Shown here in pieces: positions 5,098 to 6,565 of a DNA stretch of 6,565 nucleotides. This DNA is from an uncultured Lachnospiraceae bacterium (lineage in GTDB: Bacteria > Bacillota > Clostridia > Lachnospirales > Lachnospiraceae): the NCBI GenBank assembly GCA_902783445.1, contig CACZQX010000126.1, forward strand, positions 1 through 6,565, read 5' to 3'. The position numbers were made by a program, and so were the translations under genes. The stretch's first letter is position 1. Each line of letters opens with the position of its first letter. Below the pieces are notes generated by a model. That model saw only the letters and a program-made list of their open reading frames with translations, was not told where the DNA came from and ran no database searches.

Positions 5098-5700
5098 ATG
5101 AACATTTACGTAGATTTTGATGATTGCATATGTGAGACGGCCAGACATTTTTCGGGCTTTGTAAAGAAACTTTTCGGCATTGAAGTGCCATACGAGAATA
5201 TGAGATTCTTTGACTTGCAGCAATCTTTTTCATTAAACCAAGAACAATTTGAATATATGATGTCGGAAGCACACAAACCTAAGGTGCTTCTTTCTTATGA
5301 TGAGACTCCGGGAGCTGTGGATACTCTTAATGACTGGATGGAAAGCGGTCATAATGTATCTGTGATTACGGGCCGTCCTTTCAGTGCCTACGAACCATCC
5401 AGGCTTTGGCTGGACAATCATGGCTTAGAGAAGGCAAAGCTGTATTGTCTTAACAAATACGGTAGGGAGAACTTTTTTGAAAAAAGTGAATTCAGTTTGG
5501 AAATCAACGACTATTTAAAGATGCATTTTGACATAGCGGTCGAGGATTCGCCGCTTGCATTTCGCTTTTTCGATCACTTGCCGAATATAAAAGTGATGGT
5601 CTACGACCGTCCATGGAATCATGAATTCGAGCTTGCGGATAAACGCTATCATAGATGCAAAGATTGGGAAGAAATAAGAAATGAAATTAACGAAACATAA
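5098..5700 (+). CDS. HAD-superfamily phosphatase, 5'(3')-deoxyribonucleotidase (NT5C)-like
   Basis: A 200-residue HAD-fold hydrolase, the usual size for the NT5C-type group. Motif I is YVDFDDCICET (4-14), with nucleophile D6 and general acid/base D8. Motif II is VSVITGRP (87-94), with T91. K119 or a nearby Lys/Arg (LNKYGR, 118-123) may supply motif III. Motif IV is FDIAVEDSP (144-152), with E149/D150 binding Mg2+. A helical cap lies between motifs I and II (about residues 15-75). The expected reaction is removal of phosphate from a nucleotide or similar small phosphoester in the cytoplasm; substrate unknown. GAGGT (5082-5086) is 11 nt upstream of ATG 5098, a long spacing, so translation initiation may be modest. 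It is the first gene of a rightward operon whose second gene begins 11 bp after its stop. Confidence 0.85.
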   Translation: MNIYVDFDDCICETARHFSGFVKKLFGIEVPYENMRFFDLQQSFSLNQEQFEYMMSEAHKPKVLLSYDETPGAVDTLNDWMESGHNVSVITGRPFSAYEPSRLWLDNHGLEKAKLYCLNKYGRENFFEKSEFSLEINDYLKMHFDIAVEDSPLAFRFFDHLPNIKVMVYDRPWNHEFELADKRYHRCKDWEEIRNEINET

Positions 5701-5711
5701 GGAGGTTTATT

Positions 5712-6341
5712 ATGGCAAAAGTATTGTTACTTAACGGAAGTCCCCATGCAAATGGTTGCACAAAAACCGCACTGGACGAAATGATTAAGGTTTTTGCGGC
5801 TGAGGGCATTGAGACTGAACTTATTCAAGTCGGTATGGAAGAAACAAGAGGCTGTATTGCCTGTGGATATTGCTCGAAAAACGGCAAATGTGTTTTTGAT
5901 GAAGATGCGGTTAACGAAACGGCTGCGAAGTTCGAAGCGGCAGACGGCCTGGTTGTCGGCAGTCCGGTTTATTATGCATCGCCAAACGGAACTTTGTTGT
6001 CTTTCCTCGACAGGCTTTTTTACAGCTCTAACTTTGACAAGCATATGAAGGTCGGTGCGTCTGTGGTCAGTTGTCGACGTGGCGGTAATACGGCAAGCTT
6101 TGACGCTTTAAACAAATATTTTACAATAAGCGGCATGCCCCTTGCATCATCAACTTACTGGAACCAGGTTCATGGTTTTAGCGCCGATGATGTGAAAAAA
6201 GATCTTGAAGGCCTGCAAACTATGCGAAATCTTGCAAGAAACATGGCTTTTATGATCAAGGCTATCGCCGATGCAAAAGAAAAGTACGGCTTACCACATG
6301 TTGAACGTGAGGCCTTCACCTGCTTTGCGGATGGTAAATAA
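5712..6341 (+). CDS. NADPH-dependent FMN reductase / iron-sulfur flavoprotein-like (flavodoxin fold)
   Basis: A 209-residue flavodoxin-fold protein. The N-terminal strand VLLLNGSP (4-11) and HANGCTKTA (12-20) form the FMN phosphate-binding loop. GSPVYYASPNG (83-93) is the second conserved FMN-contacting segment, and SCRRGGN (120-126) a third. Cysteines 48, 51, 54 and 60 form CX2CX2CX5C, which fits the compact [4Fe-4S] motif described for archaeal iron-sulfur flavoproteins (Isf). Simpler NAD(P)H-dependent FMN reductases of this family also carry partial versions. The likely role is electron transfer or quinone/flavin reduction in the cytoplasm. The ribosome binding site AAGGAGGT (5699-5706) overlaps the HAD gene's stop and lies 5 nt before the ATG, so the two genes form one operon. 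Confidence 0.9.
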   Translation: MAKVLLLNGSPHANGCTKTALDEMIKVFAAEGIETELIQVGMEETRGCIACGYCSKNGKCVFDEDAVNETAAKFEAADGLVVGSPVYYASPNGTLLSFLDRLFYSSNFDKHMKVGASVVSCRRGGNTASFDALNKYFTISGMPLASSTYWNQVHGFSADDVKKDLEGLQTMRNLARNMAFMIKAIADAKEKYGLPHVEREAFTCFADGK

Positions 6342-6457
6342 TGATTCTTCAAACAGGTCATGACGAAAATTCGCCTTTTTTAATTGGCGGTCACATAGAC
6401 GGGGAACAAATCCATAGGGCAAAACAAACAAGCTGGGTGGACGGACAGAGGAAATGA
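6341..6457 (+). CDS. Possible small protein, 38 residues, coupled by TAATG overlap
   Basis: The stop of the flavoprotein gene shares one base with this ATG (TAATG), a classic coupling arrangement. The frame runs 38 codons to a TGA that itself overlaps the ribosome binding site of the next gene, so it neatly fills the gap. The peptide begins MILQTGHDEN and ends TSWVDGQRK, with no membrane segment and no family I recognise. It has no Shine-Dalgarno of its own. It could be a real small protein, or the remnant of a longer gene whose front has been lost. Confidence 0.4.
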   Translation: MILQTGHDENSPFLIGGHIDGEQIHRAKQTSWVDGQRK

Positions 6458-6466
6458 GGAATGATT

Positions 6467-6565
6467 ATGAAACAGATTGTATCGGTTGAAATCATCAACA
6501 AGGAAACTAAATACAGAACGGAAAAGCAGAAGCAGGGCGATATTGTTGGCGGCGGCTTTGACAGC
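6467..6565 (+). CDS. Start of an unidentified gene (3' end outside window)
   Basis: The first 33 codons of a frame open to the window edge. GAGGA (6456-6460) lies 6 nt before ATG 6467 and overlaps the preceding stop; the in-frame ATG at 6461 abuts that site and is unlikely to be used. The visible part (begins MKQIVSVEIINKET, ends GDIVGGGFDS) has a beta strand followed by a charged, Lys-rich stretch and a Gly-rich turn. There is no signal peptide or membrane segment. This is too little to assign a function. It appears to continue the HAD/flavoprotein operon. Confidence 0.65.
   Translation, partial: MKQIVSVEIINKETKYRTEKQKQGDIVGGGFDS

Noticed and set aside
6369..6388. Possible terminator CGCC...GGCG after the flavoprotein gene
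   Set aside because: The stem is only four or five pairs, and the T-run lies in the loop rather than after the stem.

Overview
The window looks like chromosomal DNA from a low-GC Gram-positive bacterium, most likely a Clostridia/Lachnospiraceae-type Firmicute. This rests on the AT-rich composition, strong AGGAGG-type ribosome binding sites, very tight gene packing, a lipobox lipoprotein, and several protein types that I associate with that group. The taxonomy is inference; there is no rRNA or marker gene here.

Left part (1-3782, all + strand). Seven closely spaced genes with gaps of 8-31 bp and no visible terminator, so probably one transcript. They are: the C-terminal end of a DEAD/DEAH-type helicase with a DUF3427 region (cut by the window edge); a NUDIX (d)NTP pyrophosphohydrolase whose ribosome binding site overlaps the helicase stop; a DUF6998-like protein with a PD-(D/E)XK-type motif; a 96-residue Cys/His-containing protein I do not recognise; a membrane-anchored NERD (nuclease-related domain) protein; a secreted lipoprotein of unknown function; and a 69-residue acidic protein. 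A helicase, a nucleotide-pool enzyme and two nuclease-fold proteins in a row suggest a nucleic-acid-processing or defence cassette. This is the best candidate in the window for an undescribed system, but function is inferred from domains and context only.

Middle part (3803-5097). A convergent two-gene minus-strand unit: a 53-residue antitoxin-like protein followed, two bases after its stop, by a class I SAM-dependent methyltransferase. The unit has a good extended -10 promoter and a ~100-nt leader. That leader can form two mutually exclusive 9-bp hairpins, contains a possible anti-Shine-Dalgarno segment, and has a five-codon mini-ORF ending at the base of the first hairpin. Together these resemble a translational attenuator. 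The rest of the 339-bp divergent intergenic region is AT-rich and carries two similar 13-bp repeats.

Right part (5098-6565, + strand). A HAD-fold 5'-nucleotidase-like phosphatase, a flavodoxin-fold NADPH-dependent FMN reductase/iron-sulfur-flavoprotein-like protein with a CX2CX2CX5C motif, a 38-residue ORF overlapping the preceding stop by one base (TAATG), and the start of another gene running off the window. These are ordinary-looking housekeeping or accessory genes in one tight operon.
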